From positions 1-64,000 of the forward strand of contig JADNRX010000045.1 in the NCBI GenBank assembly GCA_015501595.1: DNA of 64,000 bases, given 5' to 3'. The notes under the pieces are model-generated. The model saw only the letters and a list, made by a program, of their open reading frames with translations. It was not told the origin of the DNA and did no database searches. Within the stretch, counting starts at the first letter, position 1. Every line of letters begins with the position of its first letter. Positions 23,355 through 34,050 of this stretch are shown here, piece after piece. The stretch comes from Hymenopellis radicata (lineage: Eukaryota; Basidiomycota; Agaricomycetes; Agaricales; Physalacriaceae). The position numbers were made by a program, and so were the translations under genes.

Positions 23355-25340
23355 GCTGCTGAGATGGTGACGATGAAATGACGACGAAGATGTGAAAACT
23401 TTTGGGCAAGTAAGCATGAACGCGCTCACTTAAATACCCGCACCACCACGACGAAATATCGGAGGAACACTTCAGCATCATCGATGAGTTGCCCGACTTA
23501 GCGCGGCACGGAAGAAAGAGCAAGCTACAGCATGCTCCGAACCCGATCGCGCGAGGCACCGGTCGGTCTTCACTCCCAGACGATGGCAGGCTGGCCGAGC
23601 CCACCATCTAGGGCCTTCGCGTCGAGATGCGATCTATCCTCGAACGAGTTCCGAGGAGCCAACCCGTCAGGAAGGAACAGGAGATTATGAGAGACCACAC
23701 GTTCTGCGTATATGAGACAGCATGTCCCCCGCGATGTCATCCAATATGAAGTGCCAGATGGATATTCTTTACAGGCTGTGAGTCGGTGGGGTGTTGATAC
23801 AGGCAGCATACTCACACTCACCTAAAATTTGACGTTGTCAGTGTGCAAGCATCCGCAGGCAGCGCGCACTGCGCGCCAGGAAGTAGCGCTGGTCGATACC
23901 ATTCGACTCAGTGGTGACATGTCTATACTGCACCGCTCTCTAGACGGTCTAGTAGACGCGCGCATTACGCCAGTAGGTGTGACTAGAGCGAGATCCATAA
24001 GTAAATTGCGTCAAATCTGCTCATCGATGTCAGGGCGTTAGGTCTTCTCGAGTCCTGTATCATCAGCAATAGACGTCAAGTAGACTTATCACAATACGAA
24101 ATCTCCATCAAGTCAGTTACTGGCTTCAGCAGGTCCGAAAGTAAAATGGTCAAATTCAGGCCTATGAAGTACGTCCTGGACTTGACGGTATATGCTAGTA
24201 CTATTGTACGTCATGTTGCTGCTCGAAGGTCAGTATCAAAGAGGAGAATCGACACTAGAAGGCCTACCTAACCCGTCTGAAAGGTGATGCGCGTGATATG
24301 AATGATAAATAGGCCCGGAACGTCCCATCAGGACGGGCTCGAGACCTGCTATTCAACGTCGTCTTCTCCTGAAGGTTCGCCGCTATCCTGCGCCGTACCG
24401 TCCTCGGCGGATGTGCTTTCGTCTATGCTCCGCCCGCATGATGACCTCCGCCGCGAAATGACCATCTGCGACCAATCAATCGGCAAACCGTGGATGCGTG
24501 ATGAAGTTGGAGCAGTTAAACCGGCTTTGGGTGCACGGTGAATGGGGGCGATGGTACTGAAGAGTGTACGACGATTGTTGTTGGGTGAATGCAGTACTGG
24601 CTCGAAGAGTGGATCATGAACAGGAGTGAATTTATTCTAATTTTGCGCGATTAACAGGGGAGTAGATTTAAGATAAGATACACACGTACAGCTATGCGTA
24701 GTTGCCTTTACTTGATGTGAATAGGGTCTTCATGGGCGTAGAAGAGCCGCAATGGGACAAAATCTGATGGTAGGTCGTGGACCGTTTCCGCTATGGACAG
24801 AGCCTCGCGAAATTCCACCGAAGGGGTGTAAGATATCGTCCTGGTGCCCCAAGTCGAGTCCCGACGACGCCTGTGACCTCGCAGTCGGTTACAGGAAAAA
24901 TCGCAATTAGCGCTAGAAATCTGCGAGACGTGTTTATTAAACCTGGAGAAATAGAGGTAGAAAACGCACCAACAGGACGACCTGCACCAAGGGATATTTG
25001 GTCTGCATTATCTCAACGAGTTCTGGGCCGCATTTCTCTCGTATGGCAGCGGACGCAGATGGAGGCAAGAAAGGCGGAGCACATGATGGTTACGGTTCAA
25101 GCCAGATAGACCTCGATCACGGTTCCTTCCTAACCTCATCTCACAGGAAGGAAAAATACTTGTACTACCGGGCTTCAACGAACGTCTACTGTATCTCATC
25201 AAAAGGCGGTGTGTATCCATCTTATTTCACCTTTTTGCTGTAACTTGGGAATTCAGGTGTCCATTTTCTGAAAACGCGTCGGCCGCCCTCGACGCTACCA
25301 GTGACCTGCTGATCAGTTATCGATTACCTGTTGTGGACGG
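22570..25340. repeat. Repeat module B, copy B2
   Basis: Aligns with 32930-35650 (B3) almost throughout and with 13570-16800 (B1) from the F-box fragment onward. It includes the 5' half and promoter of the MFS gene, the F-box 5' fragment near 23.6-23.8 kb and the shared non-coding body (GTACGTCCTGGACTTGACGG near 24170, AGCCTCGCGAAATTCCACC near 24800). Apart from the MFS gene no intact coding region was found in 23.4-25.3 kb. Confidence 0.75.
23590..23830 (-). pseudogene. F-box gene 5' fragment in B2
   Basis: The minus strand shows a GTGAGTGTGAGTATGCTGCC ... CGACTCACAG intron-like segment, then sequence that reads DDIAGDMLSHI in a shifted frame, corresponding to PDVAGEILSYI of the F-box gene at 4.1-5.4 kb. 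The frame is broken at once and the fragment is short. Confidence 0.5.
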
Positions 25341-25351
25341 TCTCGACGTCG

Positions 25352-25445
25352 ATGGTCACCTCCGACCCATGGCACCCGCGGACAATTCACCTTCACCGCC
25401 CGCTATGTTAGCACCCACGATCCTCTCCCGCTCTTCCCCATCACC
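25352..25445 (+). pseudogene. HMG-like gene relic (internal fragment)
   Basis: About 90 nt resemble the middle of the module A HMG-like gene: GGCACCCGCGGACAATTC, CACCTTCACCGCC, CTATGTTAGCACCCA and ATCCTCTCCCGC appear in order with deletions between them. It lies at the end of module B2. The match shows that module A sequence once extended here. Confidence 0.5.
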
Positions 25446-25497
25446 ATCGGGACAGAGCGATGACAACGACCCCATCCGACGATAACGACCCATGCCG

Positions 25498-25560
25498 CGA
25501 TAAACCCCATGCCCCGATAAACCCCATGCCCCGACAAACCCCATGCCCCGACATCAACGC
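25498..25560 (+). repeat. 17-bp minisatellite, about 3.5 units
   Basis: The unit ATAAACCCCATGCCCCG (third unit ACAAACCCCATGCCCCG) is repeated in tandem, followed by the degenerate continuation ACATCAACGCC. It borders the HMG relic and a C-rich tract. Confidence 0.75.
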
Positions 25561-26269
25561 CAGCCCACTGCCACGACAACCACCCCAATCATCCAATCTG
25601 CCGCGACATCAACATCACCGCCATTGCCGTACCCGCCCAAAGTACAAATAATACATTCATATCTACTACTCTACGCTACTCGAAACATCCTGTAAACACT
25701 TGTTAGCCCTCGTACCGCAAGTTTTGCTATTCCAACTCTGCAAACGCGTCCTAAGTCAAAGAACGATGATTTATCAACTACTTACTGTTATCGTTTCATG
25801 CCCTTTTCCGTGTGCACACTGCTAATCAACTTGTTAGCCCAGCCGCGAGAAATAGAAATATAAATGACTTGATTGCCAAATTCTCTTCGAGTCGACTGCA
25901 ATACCCTCGCGTGAGATTCACAAAGCAATAGACGAAAGAAACCTCTCACAGGAACATTGTTCAAGAGCGCGAGCCTGAGGAACCCCAATCGCAAGCTCGT
26001 CAGAACAACGGAAGAATACCCCCAGTGTGTCGAGAGCAACCAGATCCTCCAGAGATAATTGTTTGACAACAAGCAGAGCTTTCTCGATGCTGGTCTACAA
26101 GTCGGCAACGTCAATAAGAAAAGTGTGGTGCGAGGAGAAGCACTTACAGCAAAGAGACCTGCCAGGTTAGTGAAACATGTTGAGACAAAGACAGCAACGT
26201 TGCGCCTGGTCGGGGACAAAAGCGGGTTGAAAACACGACTACCAAGTAAGGTAAATAAGTGTTGATATG

Positions 26270-28640
26270 ATGGCGATGAACCGAAGCTTACCATGACAGT
26301 GTCTACGACAAGCAGACAGCAGTGAACATGATGTTCAAGTTGAGGAGGTCGGCTCGTCGATAGTAGAGTCGAGGACAAGACTGTCCCGAAGATAAGTTCA
26401 GCGTTCAGCGGACGGTGAAAACGACAGACTTACCAGTGATCTTCGACACTGGAAAGGATGAAGATAGGCGCGTTGAGATTGACGATGTTGTTGAAGGCCA
26501 TGTTGGAAACCACGACGAAGACGAGGTCGCAGACGACGGTGCAGTTGTCGATGAAGGTTGAAGACATGACTATCTAGTTAGGTAAGGAAGTGTTCAAACA
26601 ATAGTCGTGAAAGACATAGACATACCATTCGGGCACCGACGACGAAGGCGAAGATGCCGAGGTTGAAGACGATGTCAAAGTCAAGATCTAAGTCGACAGC
26701 GTGGTCGTTGAGGCAGGACCGACGACAAACTACTACGACGGTGAGTACAGTGTGCCAATGACGGCGACGAAGATGAACATACCAGTGATAGGATCGGTAG
26801 ACGAACATGAACAACATACTTTGAATGTAGTCGGCGGCTTGAACAGAGAGATGCGAAGTGAAAGGCTAAGTCGAATCAACAACGACGAAGGACACGAGAA
26901 CAAGCGGACTTACTGAGAGTAAGAGGGTTGACGATAAAGGCAAGAGGCTGTAGGCAAAAGGATATGTTCAAGTTGAAGGCGGGTTGTCTATGAAGGGGAT
27001 GTCCAATCAACAAATATTTAAACCAAGAAAACCAACGTACCGTGACCGTAGGAATAGCGCCAGTCATCCACGGGAGCGCGTCGCCAAATGCACCAAGTCG
27101 AACATACGGCGGTCAACGGCGGTCGTGGTCGAGTTCCAAGTTGTCGGCTAGCGTCGAGTCCAGTCCGGATCCCCAGAGACAGCGGGTATAACCGCGCCGT
27201 CAAGGCCATCGAGGAGAGTGCGCTAAGTAACGGTAAGTCCAATGTTGAATATGATGGTCCGAAGCAACTGACCGCGGCGGACATGACGAGCATTGACGAG
27301 ACGTCGGTGAGGGAGCGAGGGCGATGAGGAGACGCCCGCCGTCAAGATCATCGTGGTGGTAGTGGGAGGGAGCTCTGAGGTCAAAGTGGGAGAAGGGAAG
27401 GAAGAAAGTGGGGGATCCCACGTCCGTCTGGGATTATATCCCAACTTGTCCAAGCGAGATCCAGATCTGCCTGTATCCGAGGAGCGTTGATTCCAGGGGT
27501 ATGACGTCTGCGTTTCCAAGCTATCAATTTAGCTTTGGGCACCGGATTCGAGGAATGTTGAATTCGCGCCACACGTAAGTTGGTTTTAAAATGGTCTTGT
27601 ATTGGAAGCATAATAAAGCGAACAGGCGGAGGGTACAACGAGGAGTCATGTGCGTAAATCTGGAAGGAATCTGAGCGAGCGTGGAGGAAAGAATGGAATT
27701 AGAACATACGCGAATATCGCCCCAGCCGGAATCGAGATCTCGGAGACTCTCGAAACCTCAACATTCGCGAGGTCGTATGATGTGCGACCTCGTCACCGTC
27801 CCAACGCTACCACGTAAACGCCCCATCCAAACCGCACATTCTCCAAAACCCTGAATTCCAGCCGCGGTCCATTTTCCAAAAGGTTGAAATCCTACAACCG
27901 CGGATCCAAAAACGTTCCAGAGCGGAAGCCTAATTCGAAACGTCAACGCAATCGGAGAATAAGAATCGGGCTGAATGGGAATTTTACCTTGTTCGTGAAT
28001 AAACCCACATGTGGAAGTGTTCAATTAGAACCTGCGGGGATCCAGTCTCAGGGCGTTAATCCACGAAATTGAGATCCAAATTAGCGTAGCCATGCGCTGT
28101 GGTAGCGCCGCCGAGGCAAGCCCGTGGAAACGAGGGTTCAGCAATGGGGGATGGAGGCAAGTGGCTTGCGTCACCCCATCTCCCGTTTCCCAGGGTGCCG
28201 GTCCCGAGGTGATAAGATTGGCTTATAGAGGCACCAAACAGACTCGTCATAGATAACAGAGCGCGTAGTTCGCCGCAGCAGAAGTCGAGCAAAGCAGAGA
28301 AAATCGAATAAGACGCGGTTTGACGCGTTTTTGGCGCTTCGCTCCGACGGGATGTGGATTACCTTGATGTAAGAGTAAATTCCGACTGAAAACAGACGCG
28401 CGCGAGTAGAGGCAGAGGAAAAATAAAGCAAAAGAAATCAGCAAGCTCAGCGTAGTCGTAGTCGAAGGTCAAGTCGGCCCGATCACTTGGTCTTGCCTGA
28501 TCCGGCACTTGACCTCTGACCACGACCTTCGACACACCGTTCCGCGCCCTGGCGACGACGAAGACCTCAAGACAATTGGCGCCGACCGCGGATACAACGG
28601 AGGAGTTATGACACGCTCGGTACGCGTGCATACCCCGGAA
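26270..28640 (-). repeat. Block of reiterated exon/intron-like cassettes
   Basis: Read on the minus strand, splice-donor-like sites recur at about 27045 (GTACGTTGG), 26780 (GTATGTTCATC), 26625 (GTATGTCTATG), 26435 (GTAAGTCTGTC) and 26292 (GTAAGCTTCGG). Each is preceded by a short open piece with an FN(L/I)xI-like core: IIFNIGLT, AFNLNISF, IVFNLGIFAFVV, IVNLNAPIFIL, LNLNIMFTAV. Acceptors such as CCTAACTAG follow after about 55 nt. Spacing is roughly 150-280 nt. A last, weaker example is DLTFDYDYAELADFF near 28470. No known family is recognised and frames are not all joinable, so this is an old tandemly expanded gene or repeat. Confidence 0.4.
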
Positions 28641-31600
28641 GCAGTTCTAATTTCAAGGTAAGCTTTTCATTCAAATGATACAGAACGTTTATCGGCTCAC
28701 CGTGAATTAGGGTTTCGAGAACTTTCATGTTGACGCTTCGCAGGCCTGGTTACTGCTGTAACCAGTGAGCCTCGTGTAATGGTAAGTGCGGATGCTTCGT
28801 GACACGTAAAGTTTATTGACTCGATGTTCGGCGGTCATAGGGAGGGATTTCGCGCATTACTGGAGTCCTCTGGTGCTCAGAGGAGGCGGTATCGATGTTG
28901 GGGATGTGGGCAGCAATGGTAACGCCCCTCCCAAACGTAGTAGCACAACGTGAGTTTTTTAGTTCAAGTTCATTTTCAAGGTGATTTAGTTTATTTATGC
29001 CTGCGCAGCCTCACGGTACACACTCTGTATCTATGTTGTTTTCGAATCGACTCTATCTATTTCTCTACAACGCGCTTAAGGCGCGAAGATCTCAAGCCGC
29101 ATGGCCCGTATCCTCGAAAGCGCGCAAGGCGCGCCGTTCACGTACCTCTGGCGGCAACCAAATAGATCAAGACGTTAGCATAGCGTCTAAATTCATTTTC
29201 AGGAACGAGGGAGATCCGAATGGAAGAAAGGTACGTACATCGAGTTCAATGTTGTAACTGGAATGGGCACTAATTTCTCTACACAGCGCTATACCGGCCC
29301 CGAAGCGAACGCGTTCCACGCCGTCGAAGCTCCTCACGCAAATCTCCCTCGCTGGAACCCCGAGTCAGTCCCGTCGTTCTCGCGAAGCGGATGAAAACTC
29401 GCCATTTTCAACATGGCCCCAAGAATAGTCTGCGGATCCACTTGAGTAAGTGCCGGCGAGCGCGACGACGACGTGGAGGAGGCCGGACGTCGCAGGCCGA
29501 CTCCTGGGCGATGACTGATAGAAGTATTTTCCTAAATGGGATGTTGAACTTTGAGAATGCGACTAGAACGGTGACGTACCATTCGTTCCTCGTCCGAAAC
29601 TGTAATGCGGAGCTGAGCACAGATCCAATCGCCATCAAGTTCCGAATCGGGCGAACATTATGGTTCGAATTCGCGTGTGGCGTCATTCCCCTTGGAATGC
29701 GTAGTTCTAGAGGAGATTGAGCAGGAAGCGATTTGAGGAAGGTACATTCACCTTCTTTCTCAAACTTCGCCATGGTGACGATGGGGTGTCAGCGGGTTTG
29801 ACCTCGGGAGGCTGGAAGAATGGTGACAGCGACTGGGAGTTCGGATTTTGGCTGAGCGTTGTGGGCGGGATCGCGGGAGAGCGCCGATAGCGGCATCGAG
29901 CTCGACGTCTTGACGAAGCATCCGTTGTCCAGCTGGACATCTTTACGCCAATTTCCTAACTGGGCTGTTCAACTTTCGAAGTGCAATTTAAAGGTAACGT
30001 ACCTGTATGGGCCGAGGCCACGGAGTTGCGCTGAATTCCCTCAGATTCAAATCGGATCACGCCCAAATGGGATTGTTATCGATGGCAAATGATTGTGGCG
30101 ACTGAAATAGGTGAACCGCCATACCAAGTCCTCCGCCCTCGTCGTTTCCGTCTGTCGTCCCGGAATTTGCGATACCGCGTACTCTTCACTTGGCGCCGTT
30201 GACGACTTTGGATCTGGGACAATTGAGTTGGTACGACTTGCAATGAAAGGCGAAATGTACCTTTCCGGGGGAAACCACCGCTGGGTATGGCTGGACGCGC
30301 CGAGGGAGCTGAACTCGATTCTGAGCGAATTGACCGGGTACATGTCGTCGTCCGTGGCTGCTCGGATCGCCGCTCCCAATTGGGGAAGATTTCCTAAAGC
30401 AAAAGATCAACTTTTGAACATGGCGAACACGGTAACGTACTTTACTTCTAATCAACCCGCGGACTTGGTGCTGAGAATAACAGATCCACATCGCCATCAA
30501 TGTCCAAATGGGGTGTTGAAGTCGTTGGACTTTGTTTTCGGAAGAAGTGTGGCGTCGGATTTCCGATGGGTTGGAATTGGGATCTGAAGCAGCTTCAGCA
30601 GTGGATCCTAGCGAGAAATGGACTTCTTACCGTGATGCGCATAGCCTCGTTCGCTTGATGGCGAGGCGAGACGGAATTTGGAGTGGGCGAGAGGCAGGCG
30701 ACAACGATGTTGAAGACAAGACCGCCGCGAGTATCGGCCGGAGGAACACGACGAGATGGTGTTAAGGCACTTGGGTAACCGTTATTGAGGTCGTCGGAGT
30801 CGTCTTGAGGATTATTTCCTTGTTTGGATGTTGAACTTTCGAAGCCGCATAAATTTCAAGGTAACGTACCTTTCCTAATTCTCTGGAACCGAACACGAGT
30901 GATTAACAGTCAATTCCAACAGATCCAGATCTTCATCAAGGCCGAATGGAGTCGTCGTTGATTACTCATTACGCGGCGCTGGGTATTTCCTGTCGTTCTG
31001 GTCTAAATTCAGCCGCGCTCTCACCCTCAGTGGACCGATGAATCGATAGGACCTACCTATGCTCCTTCGCCGAGCCTACTGAGTTCGGTCCTGGAACAGT
31101 TGAGCGGCTACGACATGTTGATTAAAGGTAACTCACTTGCCTCGGAACTAACCTCAGATTAAAGATGACGGCCAATTTCACTGACAATTTTGCCCCGCCG
31201 ACATCTCGCTTCCCGAAGCTGAAGGCTTCTGTTTCCGTTTCATGCTGGCTTGAAGGTAGAGGGCGCCGTATGAAGTCTGTGGTGAGTGAACTGACATAGA
31301 GCTTGTTGGCTGGAGACACGCGGAGACGTCAAGACGTACGAACCTCAAGCGAACCGAACTCGCGCCGCCCGTCTCTCGATACGTCGCATACTCCGCCATC
31401 AGTCGGTGTGTCGGGTGACTCCAAATCCAATTCTAAAAGAATTGAGCGGGTACCGCGGTGGAAGGGAAAGGTAAAGCCCACCATTTAAGACTAACTAACG
31501 CGAAAACCGTCAGATTTACAGCGGAAATAGAGACAAATTCACCGTACATTTTTGCCCCGCGGCGAGCGACATCTCGCTGGCCAAAGGTGAAGGATCCGTT

Positions 31601-32080
31601 TCCATTTGAGTGGGACGTGGTAGCTTGATGGTGAGGATCGATTCTGGGTCTTCGAACGATCTGACTTGGGAATCTGTTAGCGGGATACACGCGGAGACGT
31701 GACGATGTACGAACCTCAAGCCCATGCCACCCGTCTCGCAGAACCCCATCGCCAAACACCTCGCCGCCATCGTCTCCAAGGTCAGACTGGCCCCTGGGGC
31801 AACGGGATTCCAAATTCGGTTCTGGATGAATTGAGATGGTGTAGTATTGAAATGAAGCAGAGAACTCACCTCCCTCGAATCAGTGCAACGTCCTCGAGCT
31901 CGTCGTCCTGGATGATATTGACGGTAGTGATGTGAGTGTAGTGAGGGGAGTACTATGCCGATCTTGTCGAAACTTAAGCTTTGAATGGAGGGACCTGAGC
32001 ATGTGTATTCCCTCAACTTGTCTCGCATTTTGTTGAGGTTCCACCCATTGTTCTGAGGCGATTTTACATTCATTGACTTC
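28640..32080 (+). repeat. Degenerate tandem reiteration with GGTAACGTACC-type motifs
   Basis: The element (A/G)AAGGTAA(C)GTACC or a close variant recurs at about 29570, 29992, 30432 and 30865, with looser forms at 31125 and 31470. It is usually preceded by TTGAACTTTCGAA or GAATTGAGCGG and followed about 60 nt later by CAGATCCA/CAGATT. Larger blocks also repeat: 31150-31400 and 31500-31740 share TTTTGCCCCGC, GACATCTCGCT and ACACGCGGAGACGT in the same order. Units are about 350-430 nt and diverged. No domain could be assigned on either strand. Confidence 0.4.
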
Positions 32081-32089
32081 ACATTGTTG

Positions 32090-32920
32090 AGGGGATTTCA
32101 ACTGTGCGTAAGGGAACGACACCACTGAGATTCTGAGAACATGCATGGAGTAATTCGGCTCAAGAGCGAACGTGCGTTGCTAGGTTATTTATCGTGCCAC
32201 ACTTTCTCGCCGCGGTCGTCGGATGACCAGGACTTGTGTCGTGAATCCTCAGTGTTGTATGTTGGAAAATAGGGACAAGTATATATCGTTCGAAGGCCAC
32301 AGAGAAGGCCTTTAACGTCGTGGTGAGGGGACGGGAAATAGAGGGCAGTCGAAATTGCAGTTCGGGTCAGGTCAAACTCTAACAAGCGCCTGTGTCGTCA
32401 GACCACATGCTCGAAATCAACAAACGAACGATAGCACCGCCACCACCAGGGAGTATAAAGAGGGCTCGGACGCAAGCCAAGTGCCCCCAGTTTCCCCCCG
32501 TCTCTCTCTTACTACGCCTCTAGTCCGGTCCCACGGTGACGACCGCCCTCGTGGACTGTGCGGCCTCCTGGTGGTCTGAGCGTGCTTGAATGAATGTCGC
32601 GACCCCAGCAACCGCACAGTTGGGACCGGCACCGATTTCTTTTTTTTTTGTTGGCCACACAGTAGATACGAGGTCACGCACGTTCGTAGTACGATCTGTG
32701 TACCCGGACTTGTTTGTTTTGATCCCTGATACCTTCGGGAGGGGAGACTATTGACAAATTTTTAAAAACCAACGTCGGACTTGAGCGATTTTTTGAAAAA
32801 AGACGCGGGTCGTTGCAAACTTGACGCGTCTCGGCTGCCAGCGGCTTCCTGATTTAGCGCGTTTCAGTTCAGACGAAAAAAATATGCATTGATCTAAATC
32901 TAAGACAGTACTCGGCAGCG
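32090..32920. other. Intergenic, TATA-like motif and T-run, no gene
   Basis: TATAAAG at about 32454, a pyrimidine-rich stretch after it and a run of ten or more T near 32640 give a promoter- or LTR-like look. No matching second copy, primer-binding site or polyprotein is present in the window, so it is left unassigned. Confidence 0.3.
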
Positions 32921-32929
32921 AACCGGCTG

Positions 32930-33498
32930 GACCGGCAGCACCAAAGAAGACGTACGAACCAAACCGTGAAGAGCTAGATTGACCAACTTCTACAGCGACA
33001 CCGAATTCCTTACACATGTCGGTAATGCCTGCAGAGAACGAGGCAGTGGCCAATCCACTGGAAGGCGTTGGAAGATAATCCGAGGATGATACTGATAACA
33101 TACATAAATAGACACATGAAGCAGAGAAGGGTTGTCGTGCGCCACTTCTTCGCGTTGGACCACTGCAAGTCTCTGTCAGATGAGCAATCTTAAGTGAAGC
33201 ATGAGCTTACATTCATGGGGTCGTTAGGATCATCTGGCTGGAAAGTAACCAGGATAACATCGTCTTTGCCTTTGAGAACTGGGAGGCTGGTAATGGGGGT
33301 AAGAGCGGGTGTCTGTGGAGCCGACGTCGGATCGGAATTGGATAGACCAGATGCGTCGTCGACGTGCTCTGATTCGCCAACGACAATCGGTTTAGCTGCA
33401 GCGTGAAAGGACAATTAGTAGGTAGTTCAAAGGAATTCGAAAAGCAATCTACCATGTTGGATATTGGCGGTATTACTCCCCACTATCATGGGAGCCAT
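32930..33498 (-). pseudogene. Truncated MFS transporter copy
   Basis: Exon 1 (ATG at 33496-33498), the N-terminal region (KPIVVGESEHVDDASGLSN) and WSNAKKWRTTTL match the intact transporter at 21.3-23.4 kb very closely, with the same introns. After EFGVAVEVGQ the copy has internal deletions: small pieces of the later exons (CCGGCAGCACCAAAG, AACCAAACCGTGAAGAGC) are run together, and the remaining ten or so membrane segments are gone. It cannot encode a transporter. Confidence 0.85.
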
Positions 33499-33600
33499 GC
33501 TGCTGAGATGGTGACGATGAGATGACGACGAAGATGTGAAAACCTTTGGGCAAGTAAGCACGAACGCGCTCATTTAAATACCCGCACCACCACGACGAAA

Positions 33601-33776
33601 TATCGGAGGAACACTTCAGCATCATCGATGAGTTGCCCGACTTAGCGCGGCACGGAAGAAAGAGCAAGCTACAGCATGCTCCCAACCATATCGGAGGAAC
33701 ACTTCAGCATCATCGATGAGTTGCCCGACTTCGCGCGGCACGGAACAAAGAGCAAGCTACAGCATGCTCCCAACCC
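33601..33776. repeat. 88-bp tandem duplication upstream of the MFS relic
   Basis: Two units (33601-33688 and 33689-33776), both beginning TATCGGAGGAACACTTCAGC and differing at a few positions. The corresponding promoter region of the intact gene (23457-23540) has a single unit, so the duplication arose in B3. Confidence 0.8.
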
Positions 33777-33789
33777 GAGGCACCGGTCG

Positions 33790-34050
33790 GTCTTCACTCC
33801 CGACGATGGCAGGCTGGCCGAGCCCACCATCTAGGGCCTTCGCGTCGAGATGCGATCTATCCTCGAACGAGTTCCGTGGAGCCAACCCGTCAGGAAGGAA
33901 CAGGAGATTACGAGAGACCACACGTTCTGCGTATATGAGACAGCGTGTCCCCCGCGATGTCATCCAATACGAAGTGCCAGATGGATATTCTTTACAGGCT
34001 GTGAGTCGGTGGGGCGTTGATACAGGCAGCATAGACTCACACTCACCTAA
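33790..34050 (-). pseudogene. F-box gene 5' fragment in B3
   Basis: Near-identical to the fragment at 23590-23830, with the same broken frame at the residues corresponding to PDVAGEILSYI. It is carried along as part of module B. Confidence 0.5.

Noticed and set aside
25788..26378. 196-codon minus-strand frame
   Set aside because: It runs straight through several donor/acceptor-like sites of the cassette block and shows no domain.
28740..28830. tRNA-like segment (GTGTAATGGTAAGTGCGG)
   Set aside because: Resembles part of an A box but has no B box GGTTCGAxTC and no foldable acceptor stem.
31516..32082. 188-codon minus-strand frame as a gene
   Set aside because: It spans diverged repeat units whose reading frame is not conserved between units.
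32430..32760. Solo LTR, based on a TATA-like motif, pyrimidine tract and T-run
   Set aside because: No second copy, no TG...CA ends with target duplication and no retroelement coding sequence in the window.
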